Of a DNA stretch of 64,000 nt, positions 50,184 through 58,375 are shown piece by piece. The stretch is from assembly GCA_017428625.1 (NCBI GenBank), contig JAFRQM010000041.1, forward strand, positions 1-64,000, given 5' to 3'. A program made the translations under genes and the position numbers. The stretch's first letter is position 1. The number at the start of each line of letters is the position of its first letter. This DNA is from Clostridia bacterium. GTDB lineage: Bacteria > Bacillota > Clostridia > Oscillospirales > Acutalibacteraceae. The notes beneath the pieces were generated by a model. The model was not told the DNA's origin. It saw only the letters and a list, made by a program, of their open reading frames with translations, and ran no database searches.

Positions 50184-50951
50184 TTATTTGCCTGCCGCCT
50201 CAACTATTACAGCGAATTTCTCCGCCACAAGTGAAGCGCCGCCGATAAGACCGCCGTCAATGTCGGGCTTCGCGAGAAGCTCCGCAGCGTTCTTTTCGTT
50301 CATTGAGCCGCCATACTGAATAACGGTGGCGTCAGCAACCGCGCTGTCATAAAGGTTTGCAATGAGTTCACGGATAAGTCCGCAGACTTCCTGAGCCTGT
50401 TCGGGGGTTGCTGTTTCGCCGGTGCCGATTGCCCATACGGGTTCGTAAGCGATGATGATGTTCTTCATTTCATCGGCAGCAACACCTGAGAGAGCGACTT
50501 CAGTCTGCGCTCTGACGATTTCCGCAGTCATATCGGCTTTTCTCTCCGCGAGCATTTCGCCTACGCAGAGAATAACTTTAAGACCTTCATTAAGAGCCGC
50601 GCGGACTCTGTTGCGAACGGTGATGTCGGTTTCGCCGAAATACTGCCTGCGTTCGCTGTGACCGATAATAACATAGGGAACGCCGATTGCTTTGAGCATT
50701 TTTGCGGAAACTTCACCGGTGAAAGCGCCTTTTTCTGCCCAGTGGCAGTTTTCTGCGCCGATTTCGATGTTTGAGCCCTGCGCCGCTTCCATAGCAGCAT
50801 AGAGGTCGATAAAGGGAGTGCAGAGCACTACTTTACAGTCTGCGCCCGCAACAAGGGGCTTCATCTGTGCGATAAGGGCCTTTGTTTCTTCGGGGGTGTT
50901 GTTCATTTTCCAGTTGCCTGCAATAACAGGTGTACGCAGAGCTTTATTCAT
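50184..50951 (-). CDS. tpiA: Triosephosphate isomerase
   Basis: TIM-barrel enzyme of glycolysis. The 255-residue protein has GNWKMN with the catalytic Lys, VIIGHSERRQYFGE with His, AYEPVWAIGTGETATPEQ with the catalytic Glu and loop 6, and QYGGSMNEKNAAEL with the phosphate-binding loop. AAGGAG precedes the ATG. It follows pgk by 29 bp. Confidence 0.98.
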   Translation of the reverse strand: MNKALRTPVIAGNWKMNNTPEETKALIAQMKPLVAGADCKVVLCTPFIDLYAAMEAAQGSNIEIGAENCHWAEKGAFTGEVSAKMLKAIGVPYVIIGHSERRQYFGETDITVRNRVRAALNEGLKVILCVGEMLAERKADMTAEIVRAQTEVALSGVAADEMKNIIIAYEPVWAIGTGETATPEQAQEVCGLIRELIANLYDSAVADATVIQYGGSMNEKNAAELLAKPDIDGGLIGGASLVAEKFAVIVEAAGK

Positions 50952-50980
50952 AACGGTTACTCCTTAAAATCAATCTTTAA

Positions 50981-52192
50981 TTATTTGTCGTTTACTGCTT
51001 CAATGCCGGGGAGCGCTTTGCCTTCAAGGAACTCAAGCGACGCGCCGCCGCCTGTTGAGATGTGTGACATTTTGCTGCCGAAACCGAGGGTGTTTACCGC
51101 CGCCGCGGAGTCGCCGCCGCCGATGATTGTAACGGCATCAGTCTCTGCCATTGCCTTAGCAACTTCGATTGTGCCCTTGTTGAGCTTCGGATTTTCAAAC
51201 ACGCCCATGGGACCGTTCCAGACAACTGTTTTTGCCTCTTTGACAGCCTTCGCGTAAAGAGCCGCTGTTTTGGGGCCGATGTCAAGACCTTCGAGGTTGT
51301 CGGGGATGTCGTCGGAGTCGATGAGAACGGTTTCAATATCTTCATCAATGGGGTCGGGGAAATGGTCTGCCGCTATTGTGTCAACGGGAAGAAGAATTTT
51401 TACGCCCTTTTCTTCAGCCTTTTTGAGCATATCTCTGCAGTAGTCAATTTTTGTTTCGTCAACAATGGAAAGACCGCTTGTGTAGCCGAGCGCTCTCAGG
51501 AAGGTGAAAGCCATGCCGCCGCCGATGACGAGAACATCCGCCTTGTTGAGAAGGTTCTCAATAACATTGAGTTTGTCGGCAACTTTCGCTCCGCCGAGAA
51601 TTGTAACGAAAGGTCTTTCGGGGTTTTCGACAGCGTTGCCGAGATATTTGAGTTCTTTGCCCATAAGGTAGCCGACAGCCGCCTCTTCAACATACTGAGT
51701 AACGCCGACTGTTGAGCAGTGCGCTCTGTGAGCCGCTCCGAAAGCGTCGTTTACATAAATGTCGCACAGAGAAGCAAGGTCTTTTGAAAATTCTTCGCCG
51801 TTCTTTGTTTCTTCCGCGCGGAACCTTGTGTTTTCAAGAAGAACAACATCGCCGTCTTTCATAGCGGCTACAGCCGCCTTCGCGTTTTCACCCACAACGG
51901 TGTCATCGGCCGCGAAAACAACTTCTCTGCCGAGTTTTTCGGTAAGCCTTGCCGCTACGGGAGCGAGTGAGAATTTTTCTTCGGGGCCGTTTTTCGGTTT
52001 GCCGAGATGGGAGCAGAGTATGACCTTTGCGCCGTCATCAATAAGCTTTTTGATTGTGGGAAGGGCGGCGTTTATTCTGTTTTCATCGGTTATGACGCCG
52101 TCTTTGAGGGGAACGTTGAAGTCACAGCGCACAAGAACTCTTTTGCCTTTTGCGTTGATGTCGTCAACGGTCTTTTTGTTAAGTATGCTCAT
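50981..52192 (-). CDS. pgk: Phosphoglycerate kinase
   Basis: Makes ATP from 1,3-bisphosphoglycerate. The 403-residue protein has [61 protein letters not shown] and [11 protein letters not shown], with the glycine-rich end [12 protein letters not shown]. An AAAGGA site precedes the ATG. First gene of pgk-tpiA-gpmI; gapA, which usually precedes it, is not adjacent. Confidence 0.98.
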   Translation of the reverse strand: MSILNKKTVDDINAKGKRVLVRCDFNVPLKDGVITDENRINAALPTIKKLIDDGAKVILCSHLGKPKNGPEEKFSLAPVAARLTEKLGREVVFAADDTVVGENAKAAVAAMKDGDVVLLENTRFRAEETKNGEEFSKDLASLCDIYVNDAFGAAHRAHCSTVGVTQYVEEAAVGYLMGKELKYLGNAVENPERPFVTILGGAKVADKLNVIENLLNKADVLVIGGGMAFTFLRALGYTSGLSIVDETKIDYCRDMLKKAEEKGVKILLPVDTIAADHFPDPIDEDIETVLIDSDDIPDNLEGLDIGPKTAALYAKAVKEAKTVVWNGPMGVFENPKLNKGTIEVAKAMAETDAVTIIGGGDSAAAVNTLGFGSKMSHISTGGGASLEFLEGKALPGIEAVNDK

Positions 52193-52241
52193 TTACGTTT
52201 CGTCCTTTCAAAATGTAAAATTGATTTCTAACCGATTCATT

Positions 52242-52270
52242 ATTATATTATACTGCAGTCCAATTTTCAA
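52242..52270 (-). promoter_or_regulatory. Promoter of pgk-tpiA-gpmI
   Basis: TTGAAA (52265-52270), 17-bp spacer, TATAAT (52242-52247) on the minus strand. Confidence 0.7.
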
Positions 52271-52669
52271 GTAGTAAATTATCGGCGAAAATACCCAAGT
52301 ATAACGGTAACACCGCAAAAATATGGTTAAATTAACAATCATTTTGTAAATCTCTCAAAACCGCTTTTGCTTTTACTGTTTGATAATCGACGAATAACTG
52401 CATAATCAAAACCGCAATATATATGTGTTGATTTGTTTTCACCGTCAAAGAGAACCGCTCAAGTGAGCGGCTCAAGGTGTTTGATTATTTAATATGCGGC
52501 AATTATATCAACAACGGTAACATCGTGTTTCTTTGAATTATTTAAATCTGTCTAAAATCCAAAAGAGCCAGAAGAATACTGTCCGTAAAAACTTTATAAA
52601 CGGATGATAATCAACTTTAATAAGAATGAACTATAATGAAAAAGCCATTTTTTCATATATCAGATACTC
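52271..52669. other. AT-rich intergenic stretch without a recognisable gene
   Basis: About 400 bp with no open frame I would defend. A small hairpin (CCGCTC/GAGCGG, 52455-52470) could end the gene that stops at 52670, but it is 200 bp away and lacks a T-run. The composition is similar to the following AT-rich gene, so this may be part of the same acquired or decayed segment. Confidence 0.4.
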
Positions 52670-53164
52670 CTAAAATCTATTTAATAAAGAATTGAACGAA
52701 ACAATAATATGTCTTATAAGACCATCTATAATATTACAGAAAAAAAGATAAGCTGTTCTGTTATATATCGTAAATGGTTTCAACGAATAAAAATTATAAT
52801 CCAGTTGTATTTCACCATCTTTCATCTCTAAGTGACCGTTCATCTTACCATAAATAATCACATCAATTACTTTAGTAAAAAAAACAACTTTTTCATTTCC
52901 GGCATAATACTCATAACCATTTTCTTTAATTTCTTCTATTACTTCCGTATTGTCAGAATAAGTGAGTTTCAGCAAAATCCCATCGGGGTATTCTGTGTTC
53001 CCTTCTTTAAATACAAATCGGTTTTTTATGGGTAAATAAATAATTTCCGCCCCTATAAGTTCCGCTTTCTGTTCAACCGGTTCACTGTTTTCCTCCGCAA
53101 ATGTGGGTTCGGCTATTCCGCAGAGCATTATCAATGAGATCAGAATACAGACAACTCTTTTCAT
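52670..53164 (-). CDS. Small secreted protein, unknown function
   Basis: A 164-residue protein with a Sec signal peptide (MKRVVCILISLIMLCGIAEP, cleavage likely after TFA at about residue 23). The ATG at 53164 follows AAAGGGG by seven bases; a TTG two codons upstream is in frame. The mature part is rich in Glu, Ile, Tyr and Asn, likely beta-sheet (KLTYSDNTEVIEEI, VVFFTKVIDVIIYG), with a hydrophobic C-terminal stretch. No family recognised. A/T-rich and flanked by gene-free DNA on both sides. Confidence 0.65.
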   Translation of the reverse strand: MKRVVCILISLIMLCGIAEPTFAEENSEPVEQKAELIGAEIIYLPIKNRFVFKEGNTEYPDGILLKLTYSDNTEVIEEIKENGYEYYAGNEKVVFFTKVIDVIIYGKMNGHLEMKDGEIQLDYNFYSLKPFTIYNRTAYLFFCNIIDGLIRHIIVSFNSLLNRF

Positions 53165-53404
53165 TTTCAAACCCCTTTCTTATTTATTTTTCGTAATATT
53201 GTTTTCTTCAAATTAACATACATCTTTTCGTTTTTCAACGCTTTTAAAAATCATTTTTCTGAATTGCAATAAAGAACGACAAACGTTTTGCGGCTTTTTT
53301 GAAATCTAAGCGACCACAACTTTCAAGATTATTGTTAGTTTATTTTTAATATAAGAATAAAGGCGCCAACGGCAGTGCGTCGCACAGAGACAAACCCGGA
53401 TTAC
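53165..53404. other. Intergenic stretch before trkA
   Basis: No gene seen. The right half contains a G/C-richer patch with a small hairpin (GTGC GTC GCAC near 53375-53386) just upstream of the trkA promoter. It did not match a riboswitch I could name. Confidence 0.4.
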
Positions 53405-53433
53405 TTGACTAAAAACAATAACGGTAATATAAT
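53405..53433 (+). promoter_or_regulatory. Promoter of trkAH
   Basis: TTGACT (53405-53410), 17-bp spacer, TATAAT (53428-53433). Confidence 0.75.
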
Positions 53434-53472
53434 AATACGAACTTTATTTTGCGCAGCAAAGGCGGCGATTAT

Positions 53473-54846
53473 TTGAACATTATTATTATCGGAATAGGCA
53501 AGGTAGGCTATGCCGTTGCGGAACAGCTTTCCGGTGAGGAGCACGATGTTACGGTTGTTGACATAAATGAGCGCCCTCTTGCCGAGGCAGACAGGGAACT
53601 TGACGTCATCTGCATAAAAGGCAACGGCACATCCTCAAAGGTGCTTATGGAGGCGGGTATTCTCGAATGCGACCTGCTGATAGCCCTGACCGGCAGCGAC
53701 GAACTCAACATTATGTGCTGCCTTATTGCGCGCAACATAGGCGTTTCCGAAACAATTGCGAGAGTGCGCACCCCCGCGCTTTATGAGGACCTTAACCTGA
53801 TAAAGGAAAGTCTCGGCCTCACAATGGCAATCAATCCGGAGCGCGAGGCGGCGACCGAAATACTGAGAATACTCACCTTCCCCGCAGCAAAAAACATTGA
53901 CATTTTTTCACGCGGAAAAGTTGATTTAGTCAGTTTTGTGGCGGACAAAAAATGCTCGCTGATAAACAAGCCGGTAAAGGAATCCTTTGCCAAACTCAAC
54001 AGCAAGGTTCTCGCCTGCGCCGTTGAGAGGGAGAAAAACGCCTTTATTCCCTATGGCGACTCGGTAATCAAAGAGGGCGACATAGTTGCAGTTCTTTCCG
54101 CTCCGGGCGACATAAACCCGTTTTTCAAAAGCATAGGCATACCCGTAACCAATATTAAAAATGTTATGGTAATCGGCGGCGGCAGGCTCGCATCATATCT
54201 GATAGGCAGGCTCTGCGCCCTGAACATGAATGTCACGGTGATAGAACAGAACAAAGAGACTGCCGAAAACCTCAGTTTTGCCTTCCCCAACGCCAATGTA
54301 ATACACGGAGACGGCACAAACCGTTCTCTCCTTCTTGAAGAAGGTCTGCGTGATATGGATGCTCTGTGTTCTCTCACCGGTTTTGATGAAGAGAATATAC
54401 TGCTCTCGCTCTACGCTAAAAGCCTTGTGCCGAAAATAAAGACCATAACCAAGGTTAACCGCACTAACTTTCTTGAAGTTCTGCGCACGCTCGATGTGGG
54501 CAGCGTCATATATCCCAAGCACACGACGGCGAATCTTATTCTTCAGCATGTGCGCGCAAGGCAGAACAAAATCGGCAGCAATGTTGAAACGCTTTACAAA
54601 ATCATTGACAACAAGGTTGAAGCGCTCGCCTTCCGTGTAGGAGAAAACAGTTCGCTCATCAACAAAACTCTTGAGGAACTCCGGCTGCGTAAAAACGTGA
54701 TTATCGGTTTTATCAACCGCGACGGCAAAACCTTTATTCCCCACGGTAAAGATGACCTGCGCCCCGGCGATTCCGTAGTTGTTGTTACCACAATCACCGG
54801 GCTTTCCGATTTAGATGATATAAAAGGATCGATAAACAAGCAATGA
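53473..54846 (+). CDS. trkA: Trk system K+ uptake regulatory subunit TrkA
   Basis: Cytoplasmic NAD(H)/nucleotide-binding gating ring of the Trk potassium transporter. From the TTG at 53473 (SD AAAGGCGG upstream) the protein is 457 residues, beginning (M)NIIIIGIGKVGYAVAEQL. It has two RCK_N Rossmann domains (GIGKVGYA near residue 7; VMVIGGGRLASYLIGRL near residue 230), each followed by an RCK_C domain, the double-length TrkA form. The stop overlaps the trkH start (ATGA). Confidence 0.95.
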   Translation: MNIIIIGIGKVGYAVAEQLSGEEHDVTVVDINERPLAEADRELDVICIKGNGTSSKVLMEAGILECDLLIALTGSDELNIMCCLIARNIGVSETIARVRTPALYEDLNLIKESLGLTMAINPEREAATEILRILTFPAAKNIDIFSRGKVDLVSFVADKKCSLINKPVKESFAKLNSKVLACAVEREKNAFIPYGDSVIKEGDIVAVLSAPGDINPFFKSIGIPVTNIKNVMVIGGGRLASYLIGRLCALNMNVTVIEQNKETAENLSFAFPNANVIHGDGTNRSLLLEEGLRDMDALCSLTGFDEENILLSLYAKSLVPKIKTITKVNRTNFLEVLRTLDVGSVIYPKHTTANLILQHVRARQNKIGSNVETLYKIIDNKVEALAFRVGENSSLINKTLEELRLRKNVIIGFINRDGKTFIPHGKDDLRPGDSVVVVTTITGLSDLDDIKGSINKQ

Positions 54847-56318
54847 ACCGACGACTGATTATCAATGTTCTGGGCAAAATAATGGCGGTTGAAGGCGTGC
54901 TGATGATATTCCCCGTTATCACGGCAATCTTTTACAAAGAAAAGCACAGTATTATATCTTTTGCTATTCCCATGGCGATGCTTCTCGCTCTCGGTCTGCT
55001 TTTTGCCTCGGTAAAAACCCGCTCCAAAACGGTATTTGCCCGTGACGGTTATGTTATGACCGCGGCGGCGTGGATAGTTTTAAGTTTTTTCGGCTGCCTC
55101 CCCTTTGTTTTCAGCGGTGAGATTCCCGAAATAATTGACGCTCTTTTTGAAACAGTGTCGGGCTTCACCACAACGGGAGCTTCGATTCTCAAAGATGTTG
55201 AGGAACTCAGCAAATCAATGCTTCTGTGGCGCAGTTTTACGCACTGGATAGGCGGTATGGGCGTTCTTGTTTTTGTTATGGCGGTTATCCCTCTTGCCTC
55301 GGGCAGCGGAAATCTTCAGCTTGTCCGGGCGGAAAGCCCCGGCCCGGATGTTGGAAAACTTGTTCCCAACACTGCGAAAAGCGCAAGAATTCTCTATGCC
55401 ATTTACGCGGGTATGACCGTTATTGAATTCGTTATGCTTGCGGCAGGCGGTATGCCTGTTTTTGACTCAATCTGCATTACCTTCGGCACTGCCGGCACCG
55501 GCGGTTTCGGAATACTCAACAGCAGCATTGCGTCATACAGTGTTTACAGCCAGATAGTAATCACCGTGTTTATGGTGCTTTTCGGCGTAAACTTCAATAT
55601 TTATTATCTTTTTATCTGCGGCAGGCTGAAAGACGCTCTCAGGAGTGAGGAGCTGCGGGTTTATCTCGGAATTTATTTTTCATTCTCGTTGCTTATAGCT
55701 TTCAATATTCGCAATATTTACAGAACCGCTTCACAGTGCCTGCTTCTGAGTTTTTTCCAGGTTGGTTCCGTAATGACCACAACCGGCTTTTCAACGGCAA
55801 ATTTTGCCGCGTGGCCCGAACTGAGCCGCTACCTGCTTATGCTGCTTATGTGTATCGGCGCCTGCGCCGGCAGCACGGGCGGCGGATTCAAGATTTCAAG
55901 GCTCTGCCTGCTGTTTAAAACGGCGCATCATGAAATTCACAAGCTTCTGCACCCGAGAAGCGTCAGCGTTGTTCGTTTTGAGAAAAAGCGTATGAATGAA
56001 AACATAGTCAAAACCGCTCATGTTTACCTTATGCTTTATGTAATGATAGTCGGAATTTCCGTTCTCGCCATTTCGTTTGACGAATACGATTTCACATCCA
56101 ATTTTTCGGCGGTTCTTGCAACTTTCAACAACATAGGTCCCGGTTTGAGCAGAGTAGGTCCGCTCGGCAACTACTCTATTTACAGCGCGCTTTCAAAACT
56201 TGTGTTGATTGTCGATATGCTGCTCGGCAGACTTGAAATATTCCCGATCCTTCTTCTTTTTGACCCCTCGCTGTTAAAGAAATACAGAATACGCAGGAAG
56301 GCGGGAGTTGACGAATAA
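54843..56318 (+). CDS. trkH: Trk system K+ uptake membrane subunit TrkH
   Basis: Membrane pore subunit of the potassium importer. The 491-residue protein shows the four pore-loop repeats of the TrkH/KtrB family: SGFTTTGASIL, GTAGTGGFGILN, TTTGFSTANFA and FNNIGPGLSRVG, spread over about ten membrane segments. The ATG overlaps the trkA TGA by four bases (ATGA), so the subunits are made coupled. A bidirectional terminator follows. Confidence 0.95.
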   Translation: MNRRLIINVLGKIMAVEGVLMIFPVITAIFYKEKHSIISFAIPMAMLLALGLLFASVKTRSKTVFARDGYVMTAAAWIVLSFFGCLPFVFSGEIPEIIDALFETVSGFTTTGASILKDVEELSKSMLLWRSFTHWIGGMGVLVFVMAVIPLASGSGNLQLVRAESPGPDVGKLVPNTAKSARILYAIYAGMTVIEFVMLAAGGMPVFDSICITFGTAGTGGFGILNSSIASYSVYSQIVITVFMVLFGVNFNIYYLFICGRLKDALRSEELRVYLGIYFSFSLLIAFNIRNIYRTASQCLLLSFFQVGSVMTTTGFSTANFAAWPELSRYLLMLLMCIGACAGSTGGGFKISRLCLLFKTAHHEIHKLLHPRSVSVVRFEKKRMNENIVKTAHVYLMLYVMIVGISVLAISFDEYDFTSNFSAVLATFNNIGPGLSRVGPLGNYSIYSALSKLVLIVDMLLGRLEIFPILLLFDPSLLKKYRIRRKAGVDE

Positions 56319-56320
56319 AA

Positions 56321-56352
56321 ATAAAAACTGCTTCCGCCGTTCCGGAAGCAGT
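56321..56352. terminator. Bidirectional terminator, trkH / XRE regulator
   Basis: Perfect 10-bp stem ACTGCTTCCG/CGGAAGCAGT (56327-56336 and 56343-56352) with a strong T-rich tail on the minus strand (TTTTTATTTTTATT) and a weaker one on the plus strand. Confidence 0.8.
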
Positions 56353-56568
56353 CTATTTATTCAACTCCTGTTTATCGGTTCTTTCAAAGATATAATCTGT
56401 CGAAACTCCGAAGTAATCGGCAAGTTTAATCAGATGTTCAAGGGGAATGTTCTGGGCTCCCCTTTCATATCGCGAATATACCGTTTGCTGTATTCCCAAT
56501 AATTTTGCAATATCCGATTGTTTCAGGTCGTTGTCCTCGCGCAAATCTCTCAGCCTTTTTAAATACAT
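56353..56568 (-). CDS. XRE-family transcriptional regulator
   Basis: A 71-residue stand-alone helix-turn-helix protein: MYLKRLRDLREDNDLKQSD, recognition region IAKLLGIQQTVYSRYERGA (about residues 21-39), then IPLEHLIKLADYFGVSTDYI. The frame is open further upstream but that part overlaps the divergent gene's start and has no SD; GGAGAAATGAT precedes the ATG used. It faces away from a secreted metallophosphoesterase whose promoter carries a palindrome at the start site, so it is the likely regulator. Confidence 0.9.
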   Translation of the reverse strand: MYLKRLRDLREDNDLKQSDIAKLLGIQQTVYSRYERGAQNIPLEHLIKLADYFGVSTDYIFERTDKQELNK

Positions 56569-56596
56569 ATCATTTCTCCAAAAGTCTTTTATGTTC

Positions 56597-56625
56597 TTGA
56601 CTTTATCACAAAAAAATGATATGTT
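56597..56625 (+). promoter_or_regulatory. Promoter of the metallophosphoesterase gene
   Basis: TTGACT (56597-56602), 17-bp spacer, TATGTT (56620-56625) with an extended -10 TG one base upstream. Start expected near 56632. Confidence 0.7.
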
Positions 56626-56633
56626 ATTGAAAT

Positions 56634-56649
56634 AGAACTTATCAGTTCT
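56634..56649. promoter_or_regulatory. Palindromic operator candidate at the transcription start
   Basis: AGAACT (56634-56639), TATC, AGTTCT (56644-56649): a perfect 6+6 dyad placed at about +2 to +17 of the promoter. A repressor bound here, such as the divergent XRE protein, would block transcription. Confidence 0.6.
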
Positions 56650-56674
56650 AAAACCGGATAAAAGGAGAAAAGCC

Positions 56675-57868
56675 ATGAAAAGACTACTCGCTTTGTTTTT
56701 ATGTGTTGTTGCGGCTGCATCCGCATTTTTTGTCAGCGCAAACGGTGCGGCAGACAAAAGTGCCGGGCTGTCTTTTGCTGAAAACGGAAAATTCCGCATT
56801 CTACACCTGACCGACACGCAGGATGACGCTCACCCCGCAAAAGACCTTGACACATTTCTGCGCCTTGCCATTGAGGGTTCCAAGCCCGACCTGATTGTTT
56901 TCACGGGCGACCTTGTTGAGGATTCGCGCATAGCTGACCTTATAAAAGACGACGACCCGTTCAATGAGGGCGTTGTTGTAGAATCGGGCGGAGAAATCGA
57001 CATTGAGGCAACAACGAAAAACATTGAAAAAGCGGTTGATTATGTTTTCGGAGTTTTTGAGGAGTATGAAATCCCCTTTGTTGTCGCGCAGGGCAACAAC
57101 GACCATAAATGCGGAATAACAAACGAGGACTGGCTGAGAATCTACTCAAAATATCCGCACTGCATTGTCAGGGATGACAGTGAAGACGCGGAGGGAAGAC
57201 TGGATTATAATGTTATTATCAACGGCACAGACGGCTCCCCCGCCTTCAATGTATGGCTTATGGATACGGGCAGAGGCGGCATCAATGATGACCAGATTGA
57301 GTGGTATAAAGAACAGTCCGCTGCCATAACGGAGCAAAACGGCGGCAAGCCTGTGCCTGCGTTTGTGTTTCAGCACATTTACACAAACGATGTAGGCAAC
57401 GCTTTTGTTGAGTGCTCGCCGTTTGATTACGGCTCCCGTGCCGCGGGTTCCGGATTTTACAAACTCAACCCCGAAACTGCAAAAGGATATTCGTCTTACG
57501 GATATTCTCCATGCGAGCCGACTGCGCAGTTCAAGGCGTGGAAAGAGTCGGGCGATGTTATCGGAGCGTTTTTCGGACATTCGCATATTGACGGTTTTTC
57601 CGCGGCGGTTGACGGTATTGAAATAGGCATAACCTACGGCGCGGAATTTGCAAAACCGGGCCCTTACGGTTACAGAATTTTTGAACTTGACGAAAATGAC
57701 ATTGAAAACTACACAAACGATGTTTACACATATAAAGGAAGCGTTACTGCAGGCAATGCCCGCTTTGAACTTCAGACGGACGGGAAAGACTTTTTTGCCG
57801 ACCTGACAGGCAAAATAATAGCTTTCTTTCTGAATATACCCTCGTTTTTTGAAAACCTGTTTAAATAA
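56675..57868 (+). CDS. Secreted calcineurin-like metallophosphoesterase
   Basis: The 397-residue protein has a signal peptide (MKRLLALFLCVVAAASAFF, cleavage near SANG-AA). The metallophosphoesterase motifs are in order: ILHLTDTQDD (Asp-x-Gln in place of Asp-x-His), LIVFTGDLVED, AQGNNDHKCG, VFQHIYTNDV and GAFFGHSHIDGF. The DTQ variant is frequent in extracellular purple-acid-like members. Residues about 90-125 form an inserted acidic loop. The substrate is unknown; an extracellular phosphate ester is likely. AAAGGAG precedes the ATG. Single gene, controlled from the shared region with the XRE gene. Confidence 0.9.
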   Translation: MKRLLALFLCVVAAASAFFVSANGAADKSAGLSFAENGKFRILHLTDTQDDAHPAKDLDTFLRLAIEGSKPDLIVFTGDLVEDSRIADLIKDDDPFNEGVVVESGGEIDIEATTKNIEKAVDYVFGVFEEYEIPFVVAQGNNDHKCGITNEDWLRIYSKYPHCIVRDDSEDAEGRLDYNVIINGTDGSPAFNVWLMDTGRGGINDDQIEWYKEQSAAITEQNGGKPVPAFVFQHIYTNDVGNAFVECSPFDYGSRAAGSGFYKLNPETAKGYSSYGYSPCEPTAQFKAWKESGDVIGAFFGHSHIDGFSAAVDGIEIGITYGAEFAKPGPYGYRIFELDENDIENYTNDVYTYKGSVTAGNARFELQTDGKDFFADLTGKIIAFFLNIPSFFENLFK

Positions 57869-57883
57869 TGACATTATAAAAAA

Positions 57884-58375
57884 TCAGACGGATGCAGACG
57901 CATCCGTCTTTTGCTGTTTTTTCTTGCTTTCTCTCAGATTTCTGAAAAACTCCGTCAGGACGCAGGAACACTCATTCTCCATATATCCGCCTGTAAGTTC
58001 CGGCTTGTGATTATATGGCAGGTCAAACAGGTTTATCACGCTGCCGCAGGAACCCGCTTTTGAATCGTAAGCGCCGAAGACAACTCTGCGAATCCGCGAG
58101 TTGATAATTGCCCCTGCGCACATCGGGCAGGGTTCCATTGTAACATAGAGGTCGCACTCCCGGAGCCGCCAGCCTCCGAGAGCGGCGCAGGCTCTGTCAA
58201 TCGCCTGAAGTTCCGCGTGAACGGTGGCGTTTTTGTCGCTCTCGCGGCGGTTTCTGCCGGTTGAAACAATCTGACCGTTACGCACTATAACCGCTCCGAC
58301 GGGAACCTCACCTTCCGCGGCGCTCTGTTTTGCGAGTTCGAGCGCGGCGCTCATAAAAATACGGTCGTTATCTAT
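57884..58375 (-). CDS. tadA: tRNA-specific adenosine deaminase, probable AUA start
   Basis: Converts A34 to inosine in tRNA-Arg. Zinc site residues: VHAELQAID (His and catalytic Glu) and EPCPMCAGA. The first ATG (58354) gives 156 residues but has no ribosome-binding site and cuts into the conserved N-terminal helix: upstream in frame the protein reads DNDRIF, in register with the usual N-terminus of this family. The frame goes back to ATA at 58375, where ATAG overlaps the stop of the preceding CPBP gene and a GGGGGG stretch lies 8 bases upstream. That would be an AUA start with coupled translation (163 aa). The C-terminal codons carry a terminator stem. Confidence 0.9.
   Translation of the reverse strand: MDNDRIFMSAALELAKQSAAEGEVPVGAVIVRNGQIVSTGRNRRESDKNATVHAELQAIDRACAALGGWRLRECDLYVTMEPCPMCAGAIINSRIRRVVFGAYDSKAGSCGSVINLFDLPYNHKPELTGGYMENECSCVLTEFFRNLRESKKKQQKTDASASV
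57886..57915. terminator. Bidirectional terminator inside the tadA 3' end
   Basis: Perfect 10-bp stem AGACGGATGC/GCATCCGTCT (57886-57895 and 57900-57909) with TTTTGCTGTTTTTT on the plus side and GATTTTTTAT on the minus side. It ends the metallophosphoesterase transcript while coding for the last residues of TadA on the other strand. Confidence 0.8.

Noticed and set aside
53171..53448. Possible c-di-AMP riboswitch before trkA
   Set aside because: The GC patch lies upstream of the predicted promoter and I could not match the consensus; no claim made.
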